DNA from: Methanobacteriota archaeon
GTDB lineage: Archaea > Halobacteriota > Methanosarcinia > Methanosarcinales > Methanoperedenaceae
DNA length: 9,265 nucleotides
Assembly (NCBI GenBank): GCA_018899795.1
Contig: JAHIHJ010000039.1
Coordinates: forward strand, 1 to 9,265
Direction of reading: 5' to 3'
Part shown: piece after piece, positions 1-7,088 of the stretch
Layout: every line of letters begins with the position of its first letter
Numbering within the stretch: the first letter of the stretch is position 1
The notes under the pieces: generated by a model
What the model saw: only the letters and a program-made list of their open reading frames with translations
What the model was told of the DNA's origin: nothing
The model's database searches: none
Program-made: the position numbers and the translations under genes

Positions 1-378
1 CACCCATGTATTGACTACAAGACCGATAGTTGCGATGACAAGAACTTCAGCTCCTTTAACCTCAGGCGGGTCAAGTATCCTCCAGTATGCCTCGTAAAAG
101 ATGAATAACGCAATACCGATTATCGTTATCCCGTTTATTAACGCGGCAAATATCTCGAACCTGTGATAGCCAAATGTCATGCTGCTGTTTGATGGTCGGG
201 CTGAGATCCTTATCGCCCCGTAGGAAAGTAAGAGCGCCACCACATCCATGAAAACATGGGCTGAATCCGAGAGCAGGGCAAGACTGTTAGAAAGTATCCC
301 TCCGGCAAATTCCAGGAAGAATATTATCGATGTAAGAATTATTGCCAGCTTCAGGTTTTTGTGGAGCGCTTCTTCCAT
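1..378 (-). CDS. Cation diffusion facilitator transporter, CzcD/ZitB type (partial, N-terminal 126 residues)
   Basis: Membrane exporter of divalent metals such as zinc, probably by proton antiport. The reading frame is open from an ATG at 378 to the window edge, so the C-terminal part is missing. Visible: a hydrophobic TM1 (about residues 9-30), then LLSDSAHVFMD, which carries the H41-x3-D45 metal site of TM2, then the family signature FGYHRFEIFAALING (about 69-83) leading into TM3, and a fourth hydrophobic stretch before the cut. FGYHRFE and HxxxD mark the CzcD/ZitB/ZnT branch, unlike the neighbouring CDF. The ATG is preceded by GAAGG with 5 nt spacing, and GAAGGCGATC resembles the archaeal Shine-Dalgarno consensus. 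An in-frame GTG at 396 is possible but lies inside the upstream gene. The gene follows the other CDF by 10 nt, so the two are probably one transcript. The metal is inferred. Confidence 0.88.
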   Translation of the reverse strand, partial: MEEALHKNLKLAIILTSIIFFLEFAGGILSNSLALLSDSAHVFMDVVALLLSYGAIRISARPSNSSMTFGYHRFEIFAALINGITIIGIALFIFYEAYWRILDPPEVKGAEVLVIATIGLVVNTWV

Positions 379-388
379 GATCGCCTTC

Positions 389-1345
389 TTAATCACAGGT
401 ATTGTTGGGCAGCTTACATACTTCGAGCTTCCTGCATATTTCGCAGTCAGCTTCGCACGGTTCTATGTGTATCAGTATTGAAAGGTTGGGGATCTTCTCC
501 TTAATGTCCTTTTCCAGATGATCGCAGAAATCATGAGCCTCACTGACAAGCTGGTTTTTAGGAACAACAAGGTGAAGGTCAACGAACCTCTCAGCCCCCG
601 ACATCCTTGAGCGGAGATCATGGTATTCTGCGTATTCAGAATAGTGTTCAGTAATGATAGATTTGATGATATCTTCTTCGCTGTCAGAAAGTTTTACATC
701 CATGATACCTGAGACAGAACGTTTTGTCAGGTCATACGACGCTTTCATTATTATGAGCGCGACGATTATTGCAATAATTGGGTCAAAAATAGGATTTTTT
801 GTGACCCATATTAGAATAAGACCAAAAAAAACGCCAACTGATGTATATACATCCGTAGTGAGATGATACGCATCTGCTTCAAGAGCTATTGATTCAGCTC
901 TCTTTGCAACTTTCATGATCTTTCCTGAGACATAAAAGTTCACGATAGTAGATACGCCCATGATAACGATACCTGCGCCAATAAAATCCAATTCGATCTC
1001 TTCAGGATAAATGAGTTTTTCACTGGCTTTAAAAAGTATGATGATTGCTACTGCAAAGATCAGGACAGCTTCGACAGTGCCTGAAACGTTCTCGAACTTG
1101 CCGTGACCGAACTTGTGTATATCGTCGGCAGGCTTGACGGCTTTCCGGACTGAAAAATTTGCTATTAGGGCAGCCATCAAGTCTACGCCTGTATGGAAGG
1201 CTTCGGAAAGGACGGATATGGAGCCCATCATGAATCCTGCTGCAAGCTTTATCAACAGCAGAAATATATTAGAATATATAGATAATCTCGCTACTGACGT
1301 GATCTCTTTATGGGCTGCAAAATATTTGTTGTTCTTATCTGGCAT
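389..1345 (-). CDS. Cation diffusion facilitator transporter, FieF/MMT1-like, with Cys-rich tail
   Basis: A 318-residue inner-membrane divalent-metal exporter of full family length. About six hydrophobic segments occupy residues 20-205, followed by a soluble C-terminal domain (about 210-296) that in this family dimerises and senses metal. Site-A ligands are visible as H51-x3-D55 in TM2 and H161-x3-D165 in TM5. The FGHGKFEN motif at 79-86 is typical of the FieF/MMT1 branch. E. coli FieF has D-x3-D in TM2, so H/D here may favour zinc over iron (inference from the ZnT/CzcD group). After the IHIEP strand the protein ends in a Cys-rich tail with C297, C301, C304, C310 and C317, a plausible extra soft-metal or redox site. 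No Shine-Dalgarno precedes the ATG; a TATA-like box about 30 nt upstream suggests a leaderless transcript. It forms a tandem pair with the downstream CDF. Confidence 0.92.
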   Translation of the reverse strand: MPDKNNKYFAAHKEITSVARLSIYSNIFLLLIKLAAGFMMGSISVLSEAFHTGVDLMAALIANFSVRKAVKPADDIHKFGHGKFENVSGTVEAVLIFAVAIIILFKASEKLIYPEEIELDFIGAGIVIMGVSTIVNFYVSGKIMKVAKRAESIALEADAYHLTTDVYTSVGVFFGLILIWVTKNPIFDPIIAIIVALIIMKASYDLTKRSVSGIMDVKLSDSEEDIIKSIITEHYSEYAEYHDLRSRMSGAERFVDLHLVVPKNQLVSEAHDFCDHLEKDIKEKIPNLSILIHIEPCEADCEICRKLEVCKLPNNTCD

Positions 1346-1371
1346 TTATTTATATTCTATAGGCAGTAACA

Positions 1372-1379
1372 GTATAAAG
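1372..1379 (-). promoter_or_regulatory. Candidate TATA box for the CDF pair
   Basis: Minus-strand CTTTATAC is centred about 30 nt upstream of the ATG at 1345, the right distance for a leaderless archaeal transcript, and that ATG has no Shine-Dalgarno. A stronger-looking TATATAAA lies at 1414-1407 and would give a leader of about 40 nt, so it is an alternative. Position and resemblance only. Confidence 0.4.
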
Positions 1380-1434
1380 GGATTATTATCGAATTAATGC
1401 ATTCGCTTTATATACTTTTCCTGTCCAAATACTT

Positions 1435-2127
1435 TTATTTTGACCGGGATACTTTCCACCTGAGAAGTACGCCATCTTCTATTTTCTCACATGAGAGGAG
1501 TGTAAGCCTGCAAAAATCATTTTTAAACCCCTCTCCATCAACAAGAGTGGGGGATGAACGTCCTCCGATTATGATATTTCCGATAAAAGTATAGATTTCG
1601 TCCACAAGTCCGCCTGATATCAAACCCCAGTTCAGCGTGGCTCCTCCCTCTACCATCAGGCGATCGATACCCCTGGCTTTTAACTCGATAAGGAATTTGT
1701 TCAGATCCACTGTTTTTTTTCCGAAAGAAATTATTTCGGCGCTTTCTGCAAGCTTTTTAACGCGTTCTTGCGGCGCATTTTCCGATACCGCAATTATCCT
1801 CTCCCCTTCACCCTTTTTTAAAATATCGGCATCTGGCGGAGTGCGCCCCATGCTGTCCACCACGATCCTTACAGGGTTTTCAGGAAGCCCCTTTGCGCGC
1901 CTCATATCCCTGCGCTGTGCTGATTTTACGGTAAGGCTCGGGTTATCTGAAAGAACTGTGCCTATGCCTACCATTATTGCATCAGAGGTTGCCCGCAATT
2001 CATCCATGCGGTCAAAATCCAGGTTGCCTGATATCCTCGTCTGCTTTCGCTCGATGGTGGCGATTTTCCCATCTGCGCTCATAGCTGCATTTATAAAGAC
2101 AAAGGGTCGTGAGGATATGTCTTGCAT
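1435..2127 (-). CDS. arfC: 2,5-diamino-6-(ribosylamino)-4(3H)-pyrimidinone 5'-phosphate reductase
   Basis: Cytosolic NAD(P)H-dependent reductase of the archaeal and fungal-type flavin pathway (RibD C-terminal / Rib7 fold). It reduces the ribose side chain of the diaminopyrimidinone phosphate to ribityl. The product feeds riboflavin and, through 5-amino-6-ribitylaminouracil, the deazaflavin of F420. Family landmarks are clear: N-terminal strand FINAAMSADGKIA (D19-G20-K21), MVGIGTVLSDNPSLTVK (52-68), the RIVVDSMGRTP strand (87-97), and MVEGGATLNWGLI (158-170), where E160-G161-G162 lies by the nucleotide/substrate site. The C-terminal segment closes with a GG-P-TLVDG-GF signature. At 230 residues it is close to the usual length of stand-alone archaeal reductases, and no deaminase domain is fused. 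The start has no good Shine-Dalgarno. It lies 32 nt after a decayed gene and about 90 nt before the CDF pair, with no sign of a functional link to either. Confidence 0.92.
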   Translation of the reverse strand: MQDISSRPFVFINAAMSADGKIATIERKQTRISGNLDFDRMDELRATSDAIMVGIGTVLSDNPSLTVKSAQRRDMRRAKGLPENPVRIVVDSMGRTPPDADILKKGEGERIIAVSENAPQERVKKLAESAEIISFGKKTVDLNKFLIELKARGIDRLMVEGGATLNWGLISGGLVDEIYTFIGNIIIGGRSSPTLVDGEGFKNDFCRLTLLSCEKIEDGVLLRWKVSRSK

Positions 2128-2159
2128 AGCTTTCTATTTGTGTTTCAAAGATGAAATAT

Positions 2160-2866
2160 CTAACCGCTGCGTTCTATAAATTCATTCCACCCTTCTCTTG
2201 GGGTTCCATCTGACCTGATCAGTCCGAGATAGCAAATGAAATCAGAGAAAGGGCTCATGAATTCTTCATTTTTAAGTATCGGATCATCAGGTTCTATGAA
2301 AGTTTCAGCAGTTTTTCGGCAATCTTTTTCAGTACCATCATGGAGCAGGAACCATGACATGAACTCAAGCCTGTCTGGAGCTTTTTCCAGATAATCAAAG
2401 AAATATTTCACAGCCTGTCGCTGGTCATTTTCGCTGCCCTTAAGTCCGGAATATGCATTCCAGCCCACTTCTTCAAGCGCGAATTTCCTGTTCCCGGTCA
2501 AAAATAAACCCGGAATTATAAACATAAAGAGTGAAAGCATCCGGTAACTTTCCCTTTACGGAAGTGTGAATAATATCAAAGGCTATTGAAACCTCCAATC
2601 CTTTATTTCGAATCGTGCTTAAAACGAAATCATTATTGTCCCAATTTTTCTCGGTGTCAGCCCATGAGGCATAGTGATGAGTTATCTGGACATTATTATC
2701 TCTTGCCAGATTATAAGCTGCATAAAAACTTTTTATATCAGTCGCATTCCGGGGAGAAGTAGGTTTTGATATCGTGTTTTTCCTGACTCTCGGCATCACC
2801 TGATCTATCAGTGCAGCCTGCCACTATTAAGGATAAGATAATAATTATCAGGGCTATTTTCTTCAT
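2160..2866 (-). pseudogene. Decayed lipoprotein with TIM-barrel glycoside-hydrolase-like remains
   Basis: Three consecutive frames read as pieces of one exported protein. Frame one starts at ATG 2866: MKKIALIIIILSLIVAGCTD, a lipoprotein signal with lipobox VAGC (C18), and stops at 2738 after 42 codons. One base too many in the CCCC run at 2754-2751 would explain the shift; removing it joins TYFS to RNATDIKSFYAAY in the second frame. That frame runs through HHYASW and GLEVSIAFDIIHTSVKGKLP, typical early strands of a glycoside-hydrolase-like barrel, and stops at 2473. The third frame, open from about 2540 to 2160, gives KFALEEVGWNAYSG, a beta-7-like nucleophile strand, then RLEFMSWFLLHDG and a C-terminus. 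At about 235 codons the locus is too short for a barrel; the central strands, including the expected acid/base Glu, are absent, so a deletion near 2520-2540 is likely. Family assignment is by motif resemblance only. Confidence 0.75.
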
Positions 2867-2870
2867 TATG

Positions 2871-2914
2871 AGTAATATTACTGTATTAAGATAAATGTTT
2901 TTTGCAATATTACT
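2871..2914. repeat. AT-rich palindrome and inverted repeat ahead of the decayed lipoprotein
   Basis: AGTAATATTACT at 2871-2882 is a perfect 12-bp palindrome. Its right half, AATATTACT, recurs at 2906-2914, so 2871-2879 and 2906-2914 can also pair as a 9-bp stem. It lies between the cytochrome b stop and the lipoprotein start. It may be an operator or a weak transcript-end hairpin. AT-richness makes chance plausible. Confidence 0.35.
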
Positions 2915-2925
2915 CTTAAACTTTA

Positions 2926-3267
2926 TTACGGATTATCAGCATTTTCCGCCATCTGCCTCATGACCTCTTCATACTCAAGCGGGTGCTCATGCTTCATCTG
3001 TTCTTCAGAAAGGTTCCCTGTTATCCATGCTTTTGACATGGGGAAAACTTCAGGGCTGTAATGCACGTTCCACCAGTGAACGATGAATATGAACAGGGTC
3101 GCAAGAAGTGCTTCATCCGTATGGACAATGGTGGCAAGATGCACGTATGCATATGGTATGAAGTTCATTGCCTGGAAAGGGAACAATAATATTAGTCCTG
3201 TTACGCACAGCATCACCATTCCCCAGAATGCGCCCCAGTAGTCGAATTTCTCTTTCCAGCTGTACCT
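2926..3267 (-). pseudogene. Cytochrome b, C-terminal half beyond the in-frame TGA (TM3-TM4)
   Basis: The same frame as the upstream cytochrome b half, open directly after the TGA at 3270-3268, starting RYSWKEKFDYWGAFWGM and ending at 2926. It supplies what the first half lacks: a third hydrophobic helix (VMLCVTGLILLFPF) and a fourth (ALLATLFIFIVHW) with histidines H180, H186, H201 and H206 (numbered from the start at 3678, counting the TGA as 137). In FdnI-type diheme cytochromes b, two histidines about 14 residues apart in TM4 ligate the two hemes. H186 and H201, 15 apart, are the natural candidates. The PKF-x-RYSWKEK-x-DYW join matches the inter-helix segment of this family, where from memory a glycine often stands at x, so a GGA to TGA change is likely. 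An internal ATG at 3219 could start translation but falls inside TM3 and would give no useful protein. Confidence 0.75.
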
Positions 3268-3678
3268 TCAGAATTTAGGATGCTCTGCTTTTCCAAGATA
3301 AAAGAATATTGTCTGCCAGAAATCCTTTGCGTCTTTCAGGGTAGGCCATACTTTCCTTTCAAAAAAAGGTTCTTTATCAACTAAGACATGGAAAACAATA
3401 TGATATACTCCGAGAATTACCATTGTAATGCCTGCTGCGTGGTGTATCTGTGTCCGCATTTCAAATCCTCCTACAAGACCGATGATCACGGGTGACCACC
3501 AGGTATCAGGGAATTTTACTGGCATGCCTGTAACGACAAGAGCCATGAATGTGGCTATCATTACCCAGTGCTGTAAAAGTTGGTTAAATGTAAATCGTTT
3601 AAAGAAAACCTCACCTATTTTATTATCTCCTGTTGATTCATTCGACTTTGAATCTCTAACCGCCCTTTGCCTGCTCAT
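3268..3678 (-). CDS. Cytochrome b (FdnI/hydrogenase-type), N-terminal half, truncated by TGA
   Basis: Membrane diheme cytochrome b that would pass electrons between membrane quinol or methanophenazine and the adjacent multiheme cytochrome c. This part carries a polar N-terminus (1-30), TM1 LLQHWVMIATFMALVVTGM (34-52) with heme-ligand candidate H37, and TM2 around HHAAGITMVILGVYHIVFH (79-97) with H79, H80, H93 and H97. It ends at a TGA (codon 137) after GKAEHPKF, and the same frame continues with TM3-TM4. As it stands only two of four helices are made and the TM4 ligands are lost, so it is probably non-functional unless the TGA is read through or is an error. The start at 3678 is preferred over 3687: AAGGAG (3693-3688) lies 9 nt from 3678 but touches the ATG at 3687. 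It follows the cytochrome c stop by 2 nt, indicating one operon. Confidence 0.85.
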   Translation of the reverse strand: MSRQRAVRDSKSNESTGDNKIGEVFFKRFTFNQLLQHWVMIATFMALVVTGMPVKFPDTWWSPVIIGLVGGFEMRTQIHHAAGITMVILGVYHIVFHVLVDKEPFFERKVWPTLKDAKDFWQTIFFYLGKAEHPKF

Positions 3679-3680
3679 AG

Positions 3681-4622
3681 CTACCATCTCCTTTTGAGCT
3701 TGAACCTGGAAAGGAAATCAAGAATTACCATGCCAGTAAAAAGACCTATAACGCCTGCTGTCAGTACCTTGAAGAATGACGCTATCCAGTATGCAAGGTC
3801 GAATGGCCCAAGGTAATATGCCCGCATCTGCTGGTTCATGCCTGTCTTGTTGAATACGAGTTCTCCTGAGTGCAGTGACTCCTTATCATGAACAAGACCT
3901 GCTGCAATCTTTGCATCGAACTTAATTCCAGGATGGCACCCCTCTTTGCCGCATGTTTTGGGGAGATTATCAGGGTATGTGCTGGATGTCGGGTCTGTGT
4001 GGAGTTTTGTGATATGGTTTTCGTGGCAGTCCGAACAGGTCGCAACCACTTCATATCCGTTCTTTAGCGCTTTCCAGTGGAATGATTCTTTATATGTATC
4101 CATGCGGTCAGTTTTTATACCATAATACCATGCGCTCATAATTTCCGGGTTTGAATGGCATTTTGCACATGTAACCGGGCTGTTATGATGGTTCGAAAGA
4201 GATTTGTTATCTTTTATCGTCCGTATTTCATGGATCCCGTGACAATCTGTGCATGTCGCAGCTTCAGGATGACCTTTTTTGATCTCTTCCCAGTGAATGC
4301 TCTGCTTGTAATCCTTTGCTTCCTGAACATGACATTTTGAGCATATGGTCGTTATATTGTCTCTTGTGGGTCTACCAATGAAATTTCCTGACATCACATT
4401 CGCGGATATTACGGTGGTACTGGGTTCCTCGCTCCCACCATGGCAATTCGCACATGAGAAGCCCATCTCATAATGAATGTTGTTCCTGAATTCAGTGACT
4501 GTTTTCGTATGGCAGTGATAGCAGGATACATCCTGCTGGGCAGAAACAACCGGTATTAATAGAAAGAGTACTGTAATCGTAATCAATGCGTATTTCTTTG
4601 GCAAGCTGCTGATTAATGACAT
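3681..4622 (-). CDS. Heptaheme c-type cytochrome, exported and membrane-anchored
   Basis: A 313-residue electron-transfer protein outside the cytoplasmic membrane. A signal peptide (1-28, ending PVVSA before Q29) precedes six CXXCH heme sites at C34, C57, C94, C124, C152 and C196, plus a seventh with expanded spacing, CGKEGCH (C224 to H230, CX4CH). Extra histidines (H50, H110, H118, H131, H145, H182, H203, H208, H245, H251) could be distal ligands. A single C-terminal helix (about 276-303) followed by KLKRRW anchors the protein with its heme domain outside, as in membrane-bound multiheme partners of cytochromes b. Start: GAGGT (4636-4632) lies 9 nt before the ATG. The cytochrome b gene follows by 2 nt, so the pair probably forms a quinol or methanophenazine:cytochrome c oxidoreductase, related in concept to modules proposed for extracellular electron transfer in ANME archaea. 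The direction of electron flow and final partner are not visible. Confidence 0.93.
   Translation of the reverse strand: MSLISSLPKKYALITITVLFLLIPVVSAQQDVSCYHCHTKTVTEFRNNIHYEMGFSCANCHGGSEEPSTTVISANVMSGNFIGRPTRDNITTICSKCHVQEAKDYKQSIHWEEIKKGHPEAATCTDCHGIHEIRTIKDNKSLSNHHNSPVTCAKCHSNPEIMSAWYYGIKTDRMDTYKESFHWKALKNGYEVVATCSDCHENHITKLHTDPTSSTYPDNLPKTCGKEGCHPGIKFDAKIAAGLVHDKESLHSGELVFNKTGMNQQMRAYYLGPFDLAYWIASFFKVLTAGVIGLFTGMVILDFLSRFKLKRRW
3688..3693 (-). promoter_or_regulatory. Shine-Dalgarno deciding the cytochrome b start
   Basis: Minus-strand AAGGAG directly abuts the ATG at 3687 but is 9 nt from the ATG at 3678. The same 9-nt spacing separates GAGGT from the cytochrome c start and AGGAG from the start at 8777. 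This favours 3678 and leaves the site inside the end of the cytochrome c gene. Confidence 0.6.
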
Positions 4623-4853
4623 TAATTTTTTACCTCACTGGATCGTTCTAATCGTATTTTGAAATATTGGTATATCCCATGTACTCCGTTTTTCTCGTTT
4701 TTAAAGTTAATGCCTTCTCGTTGTGATGCTTTAAATAATTTGTGATTTTTATAGACTTGAACCATTTAATCTATCATTTATATCTATTAAATAATCCTGA
4801 ATCTGAAAATAAAATAGGCAATTTCATATATTGGTATGACCGAAATATATTAA
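4623..4853. promoter_or_regulatory. Divergent promoter region between cytochrome c and cyaB-like genes
   Basis: This 231-bp AT-rich stretch separates two divergent genes and encodes nothing convincing. For the minus-strand cytochrome c, a GAGGT ribosome site lies at 4636-4632. Possible TATA elements are GATATACC near 4675-4668 (short leader) and CTATAAAA near 4756-4749 (long leader). The 10-mer ATATTGGTAT occurs at 4664-4673 and again at 4828-4837, once near each gene, and could be a shared operator; in AT-rich DNA it may also be chance. Confidence 0.45.
4823..4832 (+). promoter_or_regulatory. Candidate TATA box of the cyaB-like gene
   Basis: TTCATATATT is centred about 26 nt before the ATG at 4854. 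No Shine-Dalgarno occurs between it and the start, which fits a leaderless transcript beginning at or next to the ATG. Positional evidence only. Confidence 0.5.
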
Positions 4854-5387
4854 ATGATAGAAGTTGAGGTAAAAGCGCGCGTAAAAGATCCAAAACTTGT
4901 GGAAAGATCGATCGTTGCGCTGGGGGCATCGCCTATTGGAATTGAGACACAGGCAGACACTTATTACAGTGCGCCATATCGTGATTTCGCAAAGACGGAC
5001 GAGGCATTGAGGATAAGGGTACAGGACGATAAGTATTTCCTGACATATAAGGGTCCCAAGATGGACACTGTCTCCAAAACCCGAAGAGAATATGAGGTGG
5101 AGGTTAATGACGCGAACTGCATTGGCGATATTCTTTCCTCCCTGAGCTTTTCCCCGGTCGCAACCATTGTCAAGAAAAGAAAAAAGTACAGGCTGGGTGA
5201 CTTCATTATTTCACTTGACGAAGTGAGAAATCTCGGGGATTTCATGGAAGTGGAGATCTCTATCCGGGATTCAAAGTCATATGAAGAAAAAGTTGAGAGC
5301 ATATTCAGGCTTTTTGAAAAACTGGGCATGAACAGGGACGAGTCCATCAGAAAATCCTATCTTGAAATGATACTTGAAAGATCATAG
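4854..5387 (+). CDS. cyaB: CYTH-domain protein, class IV adenylate cyclase (CyaB)-like
   Basis: A 177-residue soluble protein of the CYTH (CyaB / thiamine triphosphatase) superfamily, an eight-stranded tunnel that binds triphosphate and divalent metal. The hallmark ExExK is at the N-terminus as E3-x-E5-x-K7. Further landmarks in order: QADTYY (33-38), basic LRIR (R53, R55), YKGP (K66), acidic REYEVEV (79-83), the KKRKKYRLGDFIISLDEV segment and GDFMEVEI (metal-binding acids), then the C-terminal SYLEMIL typical of the archaeal CyaB group. Length is normal. Archaeal members are usually annotated as class IV adenylate cyclase, but related proteins hydrolyse thiamine triphosphate or inorganic triphosphate, and sequence alone does not decide the substrate. 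It is expressed away from the cytochrome genes, probably from its own leaderless promoter, and lies 56 bp upstream of the helicase, which has a separate TATA-like box. Confidence 0.88.
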   Translation: MIEVEVKARVKDPKLVERSIVALGASPIGIETQADTYYSAPYRDFAKTDEALRIRVQDDKYFLTYKGPKMDTVSKTRREYEVEVNDANCIGDILSSLSFSPVATIVKKRKKYRLGDFIISLDEVRNLGDFMEVEISIRDSKSYEEKVESIFRLFEKLGMNRDESIRKSYLEMILERS

Positions 5388-5411
5388 ATCGTTCGTCTAT
5401 CATAGAATAAA

Positions 5412-5419
5412 TTTATATA
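5412..5419 (+). promoter_or_regulatory. TATA box of the Lhr helicase gene
   Basis: TTTATATA, a near-consensus archaeal box, is centred about 28 nt before the ATG at 5444. There is no Shine-Dalgarno before that ATG, so transcription probably begins at or within a few bases of the start codon, independently of the upstream cyaB-like gene. Confidence 0.6.
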
Positions 5420-5443
5420 CTGTTATTCTCTTTTCAGGCGTCT

Positions 5444-7066
5444 ATGAGTGTGTTCAGTTCACTTGACTCCCGTCTTCAGGAATCCCTGGCAAAAAAGGGT
5501 TTTACTTCCCCGACTGAACCGCAGGTGAAAACCATCCCTGCAGCGCTTGCGGGTGAACACGTCCTTCTTATCGCACCTACTGGTTCAGGCAAGACCGAAT
5601 CGGCTGTGCTTCCGGTATTTAACGCCATAATGCAGAAGAATGAGGAACAGAGGCGGGGGATCTCAGTGCTTTACATCACACCGCTTCGCGCCCTTAACAG
5701 GGATATGCTGTCGCGGCTTGAATGGTGGGGAAAGGAGCTGGGTATAAAGGTCGCTGTGAGGCATGGTGATACCACAGCGTATGAGCGCCAGAAGCAGTCT
5801 CTTAAGCCTCCGGATTTCCTTGTCACGACCCCTGAAACGCTTCAGATAATGCTTACCGGAAAACGGCTTCGTAACAACCTCAGGACTGTTACGCATGTGG
5901 TCATCGATGAAGTGCACGAACTGGCATCATCAAAGAGGGGCGCGCAGTTATCAATCGCGCTTGAGCGGCTTGTGGAAGTGGCTGGAGAGTTCCAGAGAAT
6001 AGGGCTTTCTGCGACCGTGGGGAGACCTGATGAAGTGGCGCGTTTTCTTGCAGGAACAGAGAGGTCTGCGCGCATTGTCGAAGTTTCGCTCTTAAAGCAG
6101 CTTGACTTCAATGTGATATCCCCGAAACCATCATCTAAGGATGAAGCATCATCGAAAAAACTCATGTGTTCGCCGGAAGTGGCGGCGCATCTGCGTGTGA
6201 TCTCTGATATAGTGGAAAAACACAAGTCAACGCTCATATTTGTAAATACAAGAGAAGCGGCTGAGATGCTTGGTTCAAGGTTCAGGATGCTGGGTCTCTC
6301 GATCGGCGTTCACCACGGGTCGCTGTCAAAGGATGCGCGCATAGAAGCTGAGAATAATTTCAAGGGAGGCATCCTTCGCGGACTTATCTGTACATCATCC
6401 ATGGAGCTTGGAATCGACATCGGGGACGTAGACCACGTGATACAATATATGTCTCCGCGGCAGGTCACGCGCCTGATACAGAGGGTGGGAAGGTCGGGTC
6501 ACTGGGTAGGGGAACGTTCAAGCGGGACGATAATCACGATGGGTCCAGACGATGCTGCCGAATCCTCTGCGATAACAGGGCGGGCAAGAGCAGGAAAGAT
6601 TGAGACCATCGAGCTTCATGAGGACAGCGCAGATACGCTTGCGAACCAGATATGCGGGATGGCGCTTGATTTCGGGGAGATCCCTGTTGAGAAGATATAT
6701 TCGATAGTCAGGAGAGCCTATCCGTTCCGCGCTCTTAAACTTGAGATGCTGCGCGCGGTCATCAAACAACTGGTGGATACGCGGCTGATATGGTTCGAGG
6801 ACGATAAGGTCGGAAAGAAGCAACAGTGCCTGCATTATTTTTACGAGAACCTTTCCATGATCCCTGACGAGAAGCGCTTTGAGATATTCGATATCGTGAG
6901 CGGCAAGACAGTTGGGGCGCTGGATGAAGTGTTCGTGGCTGATTTTGCAAAGCCTGGGGCTGTTTTCATAGCAAAAGGAGAGATGTGGCGCATAATCGAA
7001 GTTATAACCGAAAAGAGCAGGATAAAAGTGGAGCCGATAAGAGACCCGGGGGGGGGAGATACCTAA
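5444..7066 (+). CDS. lhr: Lhr-family superfamily 2 helicase, N-terminal part (frame broken at G9)
   Basis: ATP-dependent DNA/RNA helicase of the Lhr group, implicated in archaeal nucleic-acid repair and processing. The two RecA domains are complete: Q-motif region F20 to Q27, Walker A APTGSGKT (44-51), motif II DEVH (155-158), motif III SAT (189-191), motif [29 protein letters not shown], motif [18 protein letters not shown], and motif [10 protein letters not shown] (346-353). The winged-helix segment and start of the Lhr core domain follow. The frame ends with GGGDT and TAA at 7066, immediately after nine consecutive G at 7048-7056. With eight G the frame reads [20 protein letters not shown] straight into the next reading frame. 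The stop truncates the Lhr core, so 540 residues are too few for an intact protein. The start at 5444 is supported by the TATA spacing. Confidence 0.93.
   Translation: MSVFSSLDSRLQESLAKKGFTSPTEPQVKTIPAALAGEHVLLIAPTGSGKTESAVLPVFNAIMQKNEEQRRGISVLYITPLRALNRDMLSRLEWWGKELGIKVAVRHGDTTAYERQKQSLKPPDFLVTTPETLQIMLTGKRLRNNLRTVTHVVIDEVHELASSKRGAQLSIALERLVEVAGEFQRIGLSATVGRPDEVARFLAGTERSARIVEVSLLKQLDFNVISPKPSSKDEASSKKLMCSPEVAAHLRVISDIVEKHKSTLIFVNTREAAEMLGSRFRMLGLSIGVHHGSLSKDARIEAENNFKGGILRGLICTSSMELGIDIGDVDHVIQYMSPRQVTRLIQRVGRSGHWVGERSSGTIITMGPDDAAESSAITGRARAGKIETIELHEDSADTLANQICGMALDFGEIPVEKIYSIVRRAYPFRALKLEMLRAVIKQLVDTRLIWFEDDKVGKKQQCLHYFYENLSMIPDEKRFEIFDIVSGKTVGALDEVFVADFAKPGAVFIAKGEMWRIIEVITEKSRIKVEPIRDPGGGDT
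7048..7056 (+). other. G9 homopolymer at the Lhr frame break
   Basis: Nine consecutive G follow GAGACCC. Eight G would give an uninterrupted 940-codon gene (939 residues plus stop) from 5444 to 8264. Nine G shift into TAA ten bases later. This is either a sequencing or assembly indel, a slippage mutation, or a slippage-tolerant site. Confidence 0.8.
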
Positions 7067-7088
7067 CTGGTCGGGAGAGGAGATACCC

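Noticed and set aside
1637..2179. A 180-codon plus-strand frame across arfC
   Set aside because: It is a shadow of arfC, whose minus-strand translation carries all the reductase motifs.
2473..2799. A separate 108-residue protein starting MMPRVRKN
   Set aside because: The first residues are out-of-frame reading of the lipoprotein segment. The ATG at 2866 gives a proper lipoprotein signal, and the shift is explained by the CCCC run.
3268..3270. Selenocysteine at the cytochrome b TGA
   Set aside because: The site lies in an inter-helix linker with no redox or metal role in this family, and no SECIS-like element is evident. Readthrough is kept only as an open option.
3676..3687. Cytochrome b starting at 3687
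   Set aside because: The Shine-Dalgarno AAGGAG would abut that ATG with no spacer, while it is 9 nt from the ATG at 3678.
5388..5411. Terminator after the cyaB-like gene (ATAGA/TCTAT)
   Set aside because: The stem is only 5 bp with a 7-nt loop and no T-run, so it is indistinguishable from chance.
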